This document shows positions 17,877-26,474 of a stretch of 64,000 bases of DNA, piece after piece; within the stretch, counting starts at the first letter, position 1; every line of letters begins with the position of its first letter. A program made the position numbers and the translations under genes. The notes beneath the pieces were generated by a model that was not told the origin of the DNA, ran no database searches, and saw only the letters and a list, made by a program, of their open reading frames with translations. The DNA is from Bacillota bacterium (lineage in GTDB: Bacteria; Bacillota; UBA4882; UBA8346), in contig JAEXFN010000017.1 in the NCBI GenBank assembly GCA_023400055.1, positions 1 through 64,000 of the forward strand. Direction: 5' to 3'.

Positions 17877-18026
17877 AGGGAACCTCCATCCGAGATGTTT
17901 GCTGTTAAGGTTCCCCAAAAAAGACCATGCTATTTTCATAAATAAGTTTCAGTTCCGCGGTTGGCTCAGCGCCGCAACGTCGCCTTGGAACAAGCCGTAT
18001 AAAACGTCCGGCTGAAGGAGAGGCGA

Positions 18027-18668
18027 TTATGGTTGTATACTTAGAATCTCCAACAATTGGGCCTGACGGTCGATCAAGTAACGTGGGTTTTCCGCCTGCA
18101 AAATTGCTCTTTGATCAAATCCCCAGGTAACCGCGGCAATATCGATTCGCGCCTTGCGGCAGGTGATGACATCGCGGAGTTCATCGCCGACATAGAGCAC
18201 TTCAGCGGGACGCAAACGGTAAACCTTGCGGTAATGCCGCAAGGCGCGTTTCTTGCCGAAGATTCCCTGGGCGGAATGGATGCTGCCATTGATGGAGATG
18301 CCCTGTCGCTGGAAAAAGCGCGTCACATTCTCGGCGGAGTTGGAAGTGAGAATTGAAACCGTATAGCCATGCTCTTCCAAGCGCGACAGCAGCTCGCGGC
18401 TGCCGTCCCAGAGTTCGATCCCCTGAAACTGCTCATGATACCTTCGGCGGAACTCCTGAAAGAGTTTGCGAATCAGCAGAATCCGGTGGCGGGCGACCCC
18501 GATGATCTTGAACCGCTCCGTCAGGGATGATTTTTGTAAATGGCGGTATTGGAGCGGTCCGATGGGATTGAGGCCGAGTTCCTTGGCAAGCCGGTTATAA
18601 ATGGTCAAAGCGACCTGAATCGAATCCACCAGCGTTCCATCGAAATCAAAGATGATGTGCTTATACAT
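18027..18668 (-). CDS. HAD-IA family phosphatase (phosphoglycolate phosphatase/PpaX-like)
   Basis: Cytoplasmic phosphatase, 213 residues. HAD motif I is IIFDFDGTLVDS at the N-terminus (nucleophile Asp), motif II is ILTSNSAEN, motif III is the lysine in GKKRALRHYRK, and motif IV is YVGDELRDVITCRKA. The alpha-helical cap between motifs I and II fits the Gph/PpaX subgroup that acts on 2-phosphoglycolate, pyrophosphate or similar small phosphates; sequence alone does not select the substrate. Its upstream region runs directly into the second 21-bp repeat array. Confidence 0.88.
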   Translation of the reverse strand: MYKHIIFDFDGTLVDSIQVALTIYNRLAKELGLNPIGPLQYRHLQKSSLTERFKIIGVARHRILLIRKLFQEFRRRYHEQFQGIELWDGSRELLSRLEEHGYTVSILTSNSAENVTRFFQRQGISINGSIHSAQGIFGKKRALRHYRKVYRLRPAEVLYVGDELRDVITCRKARIDIAAVTWGFDQRAILQAENPRYLIDRQAQLLEILSIQP

Positions 18669-18719
18669 GGACGGTCAGCACCACCTTTCCATCAGTCGAG
18701 TCGGTTAAATCGATTAATC

Positions 18720-19117
18720 GGAAAAGATAATTTGGCGGTGGATTTATTCATAACTTTCGCGAGAAAAGCCAAAATTTTAAGGACATAATTATATTTTAAG
18801 GAGTAAATTTAAATTTGTAAACCGCCAAATTCAATTTGGCAACTTGCTATTTTCATTGGTGAGCCGGCAATTTTCATTGGCGAAGATCCATTTTCGATTT
18901 GGGCGATGGCCTTTATAATTTGGCAGTTGCCAAAATCGACTGGTAAGGATCCAAATAGATTTAGTCAAGCGGCATTCGCAATCATCCATCCGTCAAATCT
19001 GATTTTCAAGGATGCAAATTGAAGCGGGGGGATCGCTTTTCGATTTATCGGACCGGGAAAATCAATTAGCGAGTTCAAAAAATGAATGATTCCCTTGGTT
19101 TTTTCATTTTGGTTCGA
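18720..19117. repeat. 21-bp-period degenerate tandem array 2 (AT-rich)
   Basis: About 19 consecutive 21-bp units lie in the divergent gap between the HAD gene and the ABC-2 operon. The units are strongly diverged; the common pattern is a GCC or GGC start, an AT-rich centre such as AAATTTCATTT or CAATTTTCATTGG, and a GGC/GAG end. Clear copies are at 18846-18866, 18867-18887, 18930-18950 and 18993-19013. There is no open frame across it. AT-rich blocks recur once per two helical turns, which would favour DNA curvature. Confidence 0.78.
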
Positions 19118-19232
19118 CAGAATCGCTATAAACGATCATGAATCGTCGCGGTTGATGCCGATGGAATGAATATCTGATTCCAATGTTCAAAATGATCGAT
19201 AAGATCCGCCGCGTAGCAAGGAGCGCCGGTCC

Positions 19233-19261
19233 TTGACAAATTTTTCCCCGCATGATATTTT
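19233..19261 (+). promoter_or_regulatory. Sigma-A-type promoter of the ABC-2 operon
   Basis: TTGACA (19233-19238), 17-bp spacer, TATTTT (19256-19261). It gives a leader of about 100 nt that contains an intrinsic terminator before the first gene. Confidence 0.75.
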
Positions 19262-19322
19262 GTTTGAGGAAGCGGAATGCGTTTTGATTTCAGCGGTAAA
19301 GTTGATTTTTTTGAGAAGTTAT

Positions 19323-19346
19323 ACCGTGGCTGTGCCACGGTTTTTT
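19323..19346 (+). terminator. Leader terminator upstream of the ABC-2 operon (candidate attenuator)
   Basis: Stem ACCGTGGC, loop TGT, stem GCCACGGT, then six T. It lies 24 bp before the ATPase start codon and downstream of a good promoter, so transcription of the operon must pass it. Confidence 0.85.
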
Positions 19347-19370
19347 CATCGGAAAGGATGAGCGCAGCGG

Positions 19371-20372
19371 ATGGCGGCCATGATTACGGTCCAAAACTTG
19401 AGCAAAACCTTTAAGACGCCGGAGAAAGAGTCGGGACTGAAAGGATCGCTCAAGAGCCTGTTCGCCCGGAAATACCTCGATAACAAGGCGGTGGATCAGA
19501 TTAGCTTTGACATCGCGGCGGGGGAATTGGTCGGTTTCCTGGGTCCCAATGGAGCCGGGAAAACGACGACCCTCAAGATGCTGACCGGGTTGCTCCATCC
19601 CAGCGGCGGCATGGCCAAGGTCATGGGGTTTACGCCCTGGGAGCGCAAGAATGAGTTCCGGCGCCAGTACGCGCTGGTCATGGGGCAAAAGAATCAGCTA
19701 TGGATGGATCTGCCGGCGCTGGAATCCTTTTATTTGAATCGTGAGATTTATCAAATCCCGGAGGGTCAATTCCGGAAGACCCTGGATGAACTGGTGAGTT
19801 TGCTGGAGGTCGAACACGTACTCAAGGTGCAGGTGCGCCGGTTATCGTTGGGAGAACGGATGAAGATGGAACTGATCGCGGCACTGCTGCACAATCCGCG
19901 GGTGCTCTTCCTGGATGAGCCGACCATCGGCCTGGATATCATCAGCCAGAAAAAGATCCGGGAGTTCCTGTGCCGCTATAATCAACAGTTCGGAACGACC
20001 ATCCTATTGACCAGTCATTATATGGATGACATCCAAGCGCTTTGCAAACGGGTGCTCATTATCAATCACGGGCACAAGGTTTACGATGGCCTATTGGAGG
20101 AAATCGTGCGTGAGTTCTCGGCCGATAAGGATCTGACAGTGACCTTCTCCGAACCGGTGGAAGAGGCGGCGGTAGCCAGGATCGCCCCGTATCGGGAGTT
20201 CGATCCGGTGAAGGTGTCCTTCCGGATCAAGCGGGAACAATTGACGAGGGTGATTTCCCGTTTGTTGGAGGAGTTCAAGGTGGATGACCTGAATACCACC
20301 GAGGTGGATGTCGCCGAAGTGATCGCCGAGATTTTTCACCGTTCTGCGGAGGAAACCCATGCCGAGCAATGA
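19371..20372 (+). CDS. ABC-2 transporter ATPase (COG4586-like)
   Basis: ATP-binding subunit of an ABC-2 exporter, 333 residues. Walker A is GPNGAGKTTT (58-67), the signature is LSLGERMK (158-165) and Walker B is VLFLDEPTIGLD (178-189). The signature form and the long C-terminal domain match the COG4586 group, which is always found with two dissimilar six-helix permeases. The substrate of this group is not established. ATG 19371 and ATG 19380 are both possible; GGAAAGGA lies upstream. It overlaps the next gene by 14 bp, so the three genes form one operon. Confidence 0.9.
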   Translation: MAAMITVQNLSKTFKTPEKESGLKGSLKSLFARKYLDNKAVDQISFDIAAGELVGFLGPNGAGKTTTLKMLTGLLHPSGGMAKVMGFTPWERKNEFRRQYALVMGQKNQLWMDLPALESFYLNREIYQIPEGQFRKTLDELVSLLEVEHVLKVQVRRLSLGERMKMELIAALLHNPRVLFLDEPTIGLDIISQKKIREFLCRYNQQFGTTILLTSHYMDDIQALCKRVLIINHGHKVYDGLLEEIVREFSADKDLTVTFSEPVEEAAVARIAPYREFDPVKVSFRIKREQLTRVISRLLEEFKVDDLNTTEVDVAEVIAEIFHRSAEETHAEQ

Positions 20373-21195
20373 TTATGACTGGCGGAAAGGCTGGCGCAAG
20401 TACCTGAGGACTTTCACCCTGGGCTGGCAGGAGCAGATGGCGTATCGCGCCAATAATCTGCTTGAATCGTTGATCGGCGTGATCTCCTTTTTAGTGCTTT
20501 TCTTCCTGTGGCGCTCGATTTATCAAAGCAACCATCAGCAGCCCATCGCCGGCTTAACTTTTCAGGGAATGCTGACCTACATCTTGCTGGCTAAATTTTG
20601 GGATTGGGCGCTTGACCCTTCGGAAGAGGTCGACAATGCGCTACCGCAGGATATCCGGAACGGCGGTCTCAACCGTTTCCTGATCCGGCCGATCAGCGAC
20701 CGCTTGTATCGTTTCGCCTTATATGTCTCCCACAAGGCTTTATATATTTTGCTACGGATTATTCCGGTGATTTTGTTAGTGTTGATCTTCCCGGCGACAT
20801 TCCGCCTGACGCCTCAGGTTACCTGGTGGCTGTTGCCGCTGGCGGGACTGTTCGCCATGCTGCTGCAGTTTTTCTTCAGTTACGCCGTGGCGATGATCGC
20901 GTTTTGGTGGCTGGAGATCTGGGGCGTGCTTTTTTTAAAACGGCTGATCGTTAGTTTTTTGGCCGGATCCTGGCTGCCACTGACCATCCTGCCGCCCCGG
21001 GCCGCCGAAATTTTCCTGGCGTTGCCCTTCCAATACATGATCTTTTTCCCGGTGCAACTGGCACTGGGTCAGCTGTCCTGGAAGGCTGCCCTCCAAGGGA
21101 TGGGTTACCAGATGCTCTGGATCGGCGTTTTCATTCTTCTCGGCAAGATCGGCTGGACATTGGGGATGAAGCGTTATTCGGCAGCCGGAGCCTGA
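20359..21195 (+). CDS. ABC-2 transporter permease (COG4587-like)
   Basis: Membrane subunit, 278 residues with about six helices. The N-terminal RKYLRTFTLGWQEQMAYRAN segment and the FFLWRSIYQSN loop are typical of this half of the COG4586/4587/3694 exporter set. GGAGGAAACCC precedes the ATG. It partners with the following permease and the ATPase encoded just upstream to form a predicted heterodimeric exporter in the inner membrane. Confidence 0.87.
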   Translation: MPSNDYDWRKGWRKYLRTFTLGWQEQMAYRANNLLESLIGVISFLVLFFLWRSIYQSNHQQPIAGLTFQGMLTYILLAKFWDWALDPSEEVDNALPQDIRNGGLNRFLIRPISDRLYRFALYVSHKALYILLRIIPVILLVLIFPATFRLTPQVTWWLLPLAGLFAMLLQFFFSYAVAMIAFWWLEIWGVLFLKRLIVSFLAGSWLPLTILPPRAAEIFLALPFQYMIFFPVQLALGQLSWKAALQGMGYQMLWIGVFILLGKIGWTLGMKRYSAAGA

Positions 21196-21212
21196 GGAGC
21201 GGAGGGAAAGAT

Positions 21213-22001
21213 TTGAGGCGCTATTTCCGATTAATCAGGGCTTTCGCCCGTTACCGCCTGGTGCGGGAGCTTGAGTTTCCCGCCAATTTTTTGGTTTCGA
21301 TTTTGATCCATCTTTTTTTCATCCTGTCCAATCTGGCCTTTTTCTCCCTGATCTGGCTGCAGGTCGGGGGATTTGGCGGACTCACTCCGTACCAGATGCT
21401 CTTTTTTACCGGCACGTATCATCTGGCGGATTCGGTCTATACGATGTTCGCGTTCTTTGGCCTGATGGAAATCCCCGAGCTGGTCCGGGCCGGCGATATG
21501 GATTATCTGCTGACCAAGCCGGTCCCGTCGCAGTTTTTGGTGACTTTTCGCGGCTTTAGCTGGTTTGCGCTCACCGATCTTTTCATGGGACTGGCGATGA
21601 TGGGGGTGGCCGTGGGCCATCTCGGTTTGCGGTTCCATTGGGGGAGTCTGCTGATTTTGCTAGTGATGATCATTAACGGCGCGGCAATCTCCTATGCGCT
21701 TTCTTGCCTGGTGATGACCCTGTCGTTTCAGATGATCGCCGTCGATGCCGTCTGGACCATCTTTTTCGAAGTGAGCGAGTTTGAAAGGTATCCCATGGGG
21801 ATATATCCTCCGCCTTGGAAGATCATCTTTTCAGTAATCCTGCCGATGATCCTGGTCGCCAATTTCCCGGCCTATTTTGGTCTGGGGAAGTTAACCGCCG
21901 GGCAATTGCTCTGGTTTTGCTGCGCCGGTGTCCTATTGCTTTTTGCCAGTCACCGTTTTTGGCAGTATGGCTTAAAAAAGTATCAAAGTGCTTCGAGTTG
22001 A
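21213..22001 (+). CDS. ABC-2 transporter permease (COG3694-like)
   Basis: Second membrane subunit, 262 residues with about six helices. It starts with an RRYFRLIRAFARYRLVREL amphipathic stretch, has the MEIPELVRAGDMDYLLTKPV loop, and ends with GLKKYQSASS; all are typical of the COG3694 half-transporter. TTG 21213 is supported by GGAGGGAAAGAT directly upstream. The operon ends at the hairpin 22052-22072. Confidence 0.87.
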   Translation: MRRYFRLIRAFARYRLVRELEFPANFLVSILIHLFFILSNLAFFSLIWLQVGGFGGLTPYQMLFFTGTYHLADSVYTMFAFFGLMEIPELVRAGDMDYLLTKPVPSQFLVTFRGFSWFALTDLFMGLAMMGVAVGHLGLRFHWGSLLILLVMIINGAAISYALSCLVMTLSFQMIAVDAVWTIFFEVSEFERYPMGIYPPPWKIIFSVILPMILVANFPAYFGLGKLTAGQLLWFCCAGVLLLFASHRFWQYGLKKYQSASS

Positions 22002-22051
22002 TCAAGGTCGTTTTTGAATGGATCGGCCGTGACGTTAAATCCAACCAAATT

Positions 22052-22072
22052 CCGCTGTAAAGCGGTTTTTTT
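22052..22072 (+). terminator. Intrinsic terminator after the ABC-2 operon
   Basis: Stem CCGCT, loop GTAA, stem AGCGG, then seven T. Confidence 0.85.
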
Positions 22073-22107
22073 ATGGGAAGAGATGGCGTTTCGTTTGCCG
22101 CGCCACG

Positions 22108-22137
22108 GTATAGTGGTTTCGTTTACCGTGCATAATA
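22108..22137 (+). promoter_or_regulatory. Candidate sigma-G promoter of the germination operon
   Basis: GTATA (22108-22112), 18-bp spacer, CATAATA (22131-22137). This fits the B. subtilis forespore sigma-G pattern GHATR-N18-CATWMTA exactly and lies 40 bp before the first germinant receptor gene, the expected regulon for such genes. Confidence 0.65.
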
Positions 22138-22177
22138 GCGAGTGATTACCAATCAGCAATGGCAATAAGAGGCAAAA

Positions 22178-23791
22178 ATGTATCGCACGCCAAAACGGCC
22201 AATATTTTGGAAAATGCTTCACGAGCTCGAGCGAATCAAGCATGAATTTGCCCAGGACAACTTGCCCGCATCCGGCCTTTCCGATCAACTTCAAGTAAAT
22301 CTGCAGTCGTTCAAGGAGCAACTTCATTCCAGCACCGACTTGGTAATCCGCTCTTTCCACCTTGGCCTGCCCGAACACCGCGAAACCGCGCTGGTATTCA
22401 TCGACGGTTTGGTCGATAAAAAACAAGTCGAATGGAGTATTCTGCGTCCTTTAATGACCGAAAGGGAAGCCAATGGGGATTTGAGGCTTGGGACGAATCT
22501 ATTGCGGTATATTGAGTCTTGCCTCCTGACGGTTGGCGAAGTAAAGTTCGAAACCGAATCGCAGCAGGTTATCGCGAGTATATTGGCTGGTAGTACAGCA
22601 TTATTGGTTGATGGAAACGCCACAGCAATCATTGTTAGCACGCCGGGATGGGAGAAACGCTCCCTTGAACAACCCGATTCCGAAGTCAATATCCGCGGAC
22701 CGCGCGAGGGCTTTATCGAGTCGATTCGGACCAATACCGCTTTGTTGCGGCGTAAGATCGGCCATCCCAATTTGACCTTTGAGACAATGGCCGTGGGTCA
22801 AAAATCGAAAACAGCTGTCTGTATCGCGTATTTGAAGGGAATCACTCCCGATCCCCTGATCAGAGAGATTAAAAGGAGGATTGAACGGATCAAGACCGAT
22901 ATCGTCGTCGGAGCGGGCGGGATCGAACAATTTATCGAGGACGAACCGCTTTCATTATTTTCGACTATCGGTTACAGCGAGCGTCCGGATGTGGTGGCCG
23001 CCAAAATCACCGAAGGACGGGCCGCGATAATCATCGATGGGACGCCGGTCGTTCTTACGGTACCATTTCTATTTGTCGAGAATTTTCAGTTTCCGGATGA
23101 TTATAATTTTCATTTTATTTATGCGACACTATTGCGCTGGATTCGCTATGTCGCGTTTACTATCAGCTTTCTATGTCCGGCTGCGTACGTAGCGTTATCG
23201 ACCTTTCATCAAGAATTGATCCCGACGTCGCTGTTGATCACGATGTCCGCTTCGATGGAAGGGACTCCCTTTCCTACAGTAGTGGAGATTGTCGTGATGG
23301 GATTGCTCTTTGAGATCATCCGGGAAGGCGGTATCCGCTTGCCCAAACCGGTCGGCCAAGCCATTAGCATCGTGGGCGCCTTGGTCATCGGGCAAGCAAC
23401 CATTCAGGCGGGGTTGATTGATGCCCCCACTGTAATTGTGATTTCGGTCACGGCAGTTACGACCTTCGTGGCGCCTACTTTGGTCGATGAAACCACGCCG
23501 CTGCGGATCCTTTTGGTCGTTTTTGCCGGGATCCTTGGCGCATTCGGCATCATGATTGGCCTGTTAATCCTGTTGATTCATTTGGCTTCACTCCGCTCAT
23601 TCGGAGTACCCTATTTGTCGCCAATCACCCCCTTCGCCGCCCGGGAATTCCTTCAGGATGTCGCAATCCGTGCGCCGTGGTGGGCAATGTGGAAAAGGCC
23701 GCGTATGTTGGTGAATAATGACCCCGAGCGGCAGAAGTTCCGGTTAATGCCGCACCCACCCGAGGATTCAAAGGGTGGCTCCTCCAAATGA
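22178..23791 (+). CDS. Spore germination protein GerA family (receptor A subunit)
   Basis: A subunit of a GerA-type nutrient germinant receptor in the spore inner membrane, 537 residues. A large N-terminal cytoplasmic domain contains the family motifs VFIDGLVDKKQVEW, EVNIRGPREGFIESIRTNTALLRRKI (shown in part) and DEPLSLFSTIGYSERPD; a C-terminal membrane domain with about five helices follows, including the EIIREGGIRLPKPVGQAISI motif. The ATG has only a modest AGAGG site. It overlaps the C-subunit gene by 4 bp. A sigma-G-like promoter lies upstream. Confidence 0.93.
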   Translation: MYRTPKRPIFWKMLHELERIKHEFAQDNLPASGLSDQLQVNLQSFKEQLHSSTDLVIRSFHLGLPEHRETALVFIDGLVDKKQVEWSILRPLMTEREANGDLRLGTNLLRYIESCLLTVGEVKFETESQQVIASILAGSTALLVDGNATAIIVSTPGWEKRSLEQPDSEVNIRGPREGFIESIRTNTALLRRKIGHPNLTFETMAVGQKSKTAVCIAYLKGITPDPLIREIKRRIERIKTDIVVGAGGIEQFIEDEPLSLFSTIGYSERPDVVAAKITEGRAAIIIDGTPVVLTVPFLFVENFQFPDDYNFHFIYATLLRWIRYVAFTISFLCPAAYVALSTFHQELIPTSLLITMSASMEGTPFPTVVEIVVMGLLFEIIREGGIRLPKPVGQAISIVGALVIGQATIQAGLIDAPTVIVISVTAVTTFVAPTLVDETTPLRILLVVFAGILGAFGIMIGLLILLIHLASLRSFGVPYLSPITPFAAREFLQDVAIRAPWWAMWKRPRMLVNNDPERQKFRLMPHPPEDSKGGSSK

Positions 23792-24981
23792 AAAGGAGTC
23801 CCGCCTCTCGTTCGATGCTCGTTGGCCTGTTTGGGTTTATTCTAGCATGTGCCTGCAGTGGTTGTTGGAACTATCACGAATTGGACGAGTTATCGATCGT
23901 TTCCGGAGTAGGCATCGATAAAGGCCAACAACCCGGAACGGTCCAGTTGACGATGCAAATCATCAAGCCCGGTGAGGTCAAATCGGGGGGCGGCGGCGGA
24001 AGTCCGGGCGGTGGCGCTGAGGGAAGCCAGGGCGCACCGGTCGTAGTGAAATCCAGCTCCGGTAAGACTGTTTTTGAGGCAATCCGTAACTTTTTGGCGG
24101 ATACTAACCGGAAATTGTATTTCCCCCATAATCAGGTGATTATTATTGGGAAAGAACAAGCCAGGCAAGGGGTTCGGCCGATCTTGGATCTTTTCATCCG
24201 CGACCAGGAGCCGCGTCCGACCGTCTGGATTCTGGTTGCCGACGGTAAAGCCAGCGATGTTTTAAAAGTACCAGGCCAGTTGGAAAAAATTTCAGCCGTA
24301 GAAATCAGTGATTTAGAGAAAGCCCAATCGGCCCTCTCTGAGAATGTCACCGTTAATTTGCAGGATTTTGTCAGCCGTTTAATGAGTAAGACTACGGCCC
24401 CAATTGCCGCAATCATTAAAACGGACGATCGGAATCAACCGAAGCGAAATCGTCTCACTGGAACGGCGGTATTTAAAAAGGATCGTCTGGTCGGAAAATT
24501 GGATGGCCGCCAAACCCGGGGGTTGTTATGGATACTGGGAAAGGTCAAAAGCGGAATCATTTCAATCCGGGTTCCGGATGGCGAGGCGGGAATGGAGATT
24601 ATCCGGAGCAGCAGTCAGATACGGCCCGTAGTAAAAAACGGCCATGTGAAGATGCAAGTATTCGTCAGAGAGGATGGAAACCTCGGTTGCCAGATGACTC
24701 CGGTAGACTTGACTAAGCCGGAGATGTTGAAAAGCTTGGCGCGGCGAAAAGCCACTGTAATCCGAAACGAGATCCAGGCCGCCTTAACTGAGGCCAAAGC
24801 ACTGAAGGCTGATATATTTGGATTCGGAGAGGCGATTCATCGCTCCAATCCAAAGGAATGGGCCAAAATCAAAGGGAAATGGGACCAGCTCTTTCCCGAA
24901 CTCCAAGTTGAAATCGACGTTCGATCCCGCGTCCGACTGGTAGGCCTCATTACCAAGCCGGCGGTTCCGCCTCAAGAATAA
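23788..24981 (+). CDS. Ger(x)C family germination lipoprotein (receptor C subunit)
   Basis: Lipoprotein subunit of the germinant receptor, 397 residues. The signal peptide ends in a cysteine-rich stretch (ILACACSGCWNYHELDEL); Cys21 or Cys26 could be the lipidated residue, and the CWNYHELDEL motif is the hallmark of the family. The domain pattern continues with VSGVGIDKG, then a glycine-rich linker (GGGGGSPGGGAEG), LYFPHNQVIIIGKE and LFIRDQEPRPTVWILVADGKAS. The ATGA overlap with the A-subunit gene shows translational coupling. Confidence 0.93.
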   Translation: MKRSPASRSMLVGLFGFILACACSGCWNYHELDELSIVSGVGIDKGQQPGTVQLTMQIIKPGEVKSGGGGGSPGGGAEGSQGAPVVVKSSSGKTVFEAIRNFLADTNRKLYFPHNQVIIIGKEQARQGVRPILDLFIRDQEPRPTVWILVADGKASDVLKVPGQLEKISAVEISDLEKAQSALSENVTVNLQDFVSRLMSKTTAPIAAIIKTDDRNQPKRNRLTGTAVFKKDRLVGKLDGRQTRGLLWILGKVKSGIISIRVPDGEAGMEIIRSSSQIRPVVKNGHVKMQVFVREDGNLGCQMTPVDLTKPEMLKSLARRKATVIRNEIQAALTEAKALKADIFGFGEAIHRSNPKEWAKIKGKWDQLFPELQVEIDVRSRVRLVGLITKPAVPPQE

Positions 24982-25061
24982 GGATCTATAGCGTTATTGC
25001 GAGAAAAATGCGGGGTTTTTCAGAATCTGAGCTCTGAAAACTAGATAAGAAGTGACCATTT

Positions 25062-26156
25062 ATGAACTTAGAGAACGGCAAAATCAGCGCTCAGCAATTG
25101 ACGGCTTTAAGCTTTGGTTTCATTTTAGGTTCTTCGGTTATCCTGCCTCCAGGCCAAGCAGCCGGCAATGGTAGTTGGCTGGCTATTTTCTTGGGCGCAG
25201 GAGAAGCCATTCTTTTTGCATTAATCTTTACGACGCTTGCACAACGATTTCCCAGTAAAACAGCGGTTGAAATCAATTTGACCGTATATGGCCCGTATTT
25301 GGGTGCTTTGGTTTCGGTACTGTTCCTTTGGTACATTTTTGATCTGGGATCCATCGTAACCACTAACTTTGTGGATTTTATCAATACCGCCTTTTTGCCG
25401 GAAACACCGGTCCTGATCATTAGTATCACGACAATTCTGGTTTCGGCGCTGGCGGTTTATCAGGGAGTAGAGGTTATCGCATTATGCAGCATGATCCTGG
25501 TCTCAGTGACTTCAGTCATTTTTATGATTGATTTTATTGTGCAAATCAAGGATTTTAACTTTCAAAATTTCCTGCCGTTCTTTGATGTTCCCGTTGGAAA
25601 ATTTCTCACTGCGATTCATGGCGCCGCTACGTTTCCGTTTGGGGAAAGTGTGGCCTTTTTGATGGTCTTTCCTTATCTCAATCGTCCCAAATTGAACCGC
25701 TACGCGATGATTATTTCGATTCTGGCCGCAGCCGCGTTACTATCCTTGGCGGCGATCCGGACCCTTGCGGTGCTGGGGAATACTGTGTCCATTTATACTT
25801 ATCCTACCTACGAAGCTTTAAAGTTATTGAATATACCTTATTTAAATACCCGGATGGAAATCGTGGTAGCGTTAAATTTTATGACCATGGGCTTTTTAAA
25901 GGTATCAGTGCTCTATTATGGAACGGTTTTGGGATTGGCCCAATTGTTTCAGTTGCGAAGTTACCAAGTGTTGATTTGGCCGGTGGGGGCATTAATGGTG
26001 ATTTTCTCAAACCTTAATTTCAATAATATCATTGAGAATATGGAGTATGCCCGGGTCACTTATCAAATTTACGCACTACCGTTTGAGCTGCTTTTCCCAT
26101 TGATAACGTTGGGTATAGCAATGCTCCGCCACCAAGGAGGCGGGAATTCGCAATGA
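25062..26156 (+). CDS. Endospore germination permease GerAB family (receptor B subunit)
   Basis: Membrane subunit of the germinant receptor with an APC amino acid transporter fold, 364 residues and about ten helices. It begins NGKISAQQLTALSFGFILGS, the usual start of the GerAB/GerKB family, and has FPFGESVAFLMVFPYLN in the middle. This subunit is thought to bind the nutrient germinant. It follows the C-subunit gene by 80 bp, giving the gene order A-C-B, and overlaps the next small gene by 4 bp. Confidence 0.93.
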   Translation: MNLENGKISAQQLTALSFGFILGSSVILPPGQAAGNGSWLAIFLGAGEAILFALIFTTLAQRFPSKTAVEINLTVYGPYLGALVSVLFLWYIFDLGSIVTTNFVDFINTAFLPETPVLIISITTILVSALAVYQGVEVIALCSMILVSVTSVIFMIDFIVQIKDFNFQNFLPFFDVPVGKFLTAIHGAATFPFGESVAFLMVFPYLNRPKLNRYAMIISILAAAALLSLAAIRTLAVLGNTVSIYTYPTYEALKLLNIPYLNTRMEIVVALNFMTMGFLKVSVLYYGTVLGLAQLFQLRSYQVLIWPVGALMVIFSNLNFNNIIENMEYARVTYQIYALPFELLFPLITLGIAMLRHQGGGNSQ

Positions 26157-26371
26157 TGAATGTCTTCGGCGTATTATTTGGTTTTGGTCTCATTGCACTA
26201 TTGGATGTTCCGAGACTCATCAAAAAAAAGTATTGGAAGGAACTTTGCGTATATGGCGTTTTGTTAATGACCGGGCTGGGGCTTAGCCTGTTGTTAGCCA
26301 TGGGTGTTGAAATCCCCCCGGTGTCAACCGCTATTACCAATTTGGTGAAGTCCGTTTTTAAGATTAAATAA
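26153..26371 (+). CDS. Small membrane protein of the germination operon
   Basis: 72 residues with two predicted membrane helices (VFGVLFGFGLIALLDVPRL and YGVLLMTGLGLSLLLAMGV) separated by a basic loop (KKKYWKE). The ATGA overlap with the B-subunit gene shows it belongs to the operon. Small two-helix proteins occur in some ger operons, where the D-subunit class modulates receptor function; whether this is one of them is inference. Confidence 0.78.
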   Translation: MMNVFGVLFGFGLIALLDVPRLIKKKYWKELCVYGVLLMTGLGLSLLLAMGVEIPPVSTAITNLVKSVFKIK

Positions 26372-26474
26372 ACCTAAAGTATAATACCCAACTTTCGCTC
26401 CAGCTAAAGTATTGTATGATGCTTTAGCCATAATTGAACGCATTGTGCTAAACGGACTTCATCTTTAATCATCA

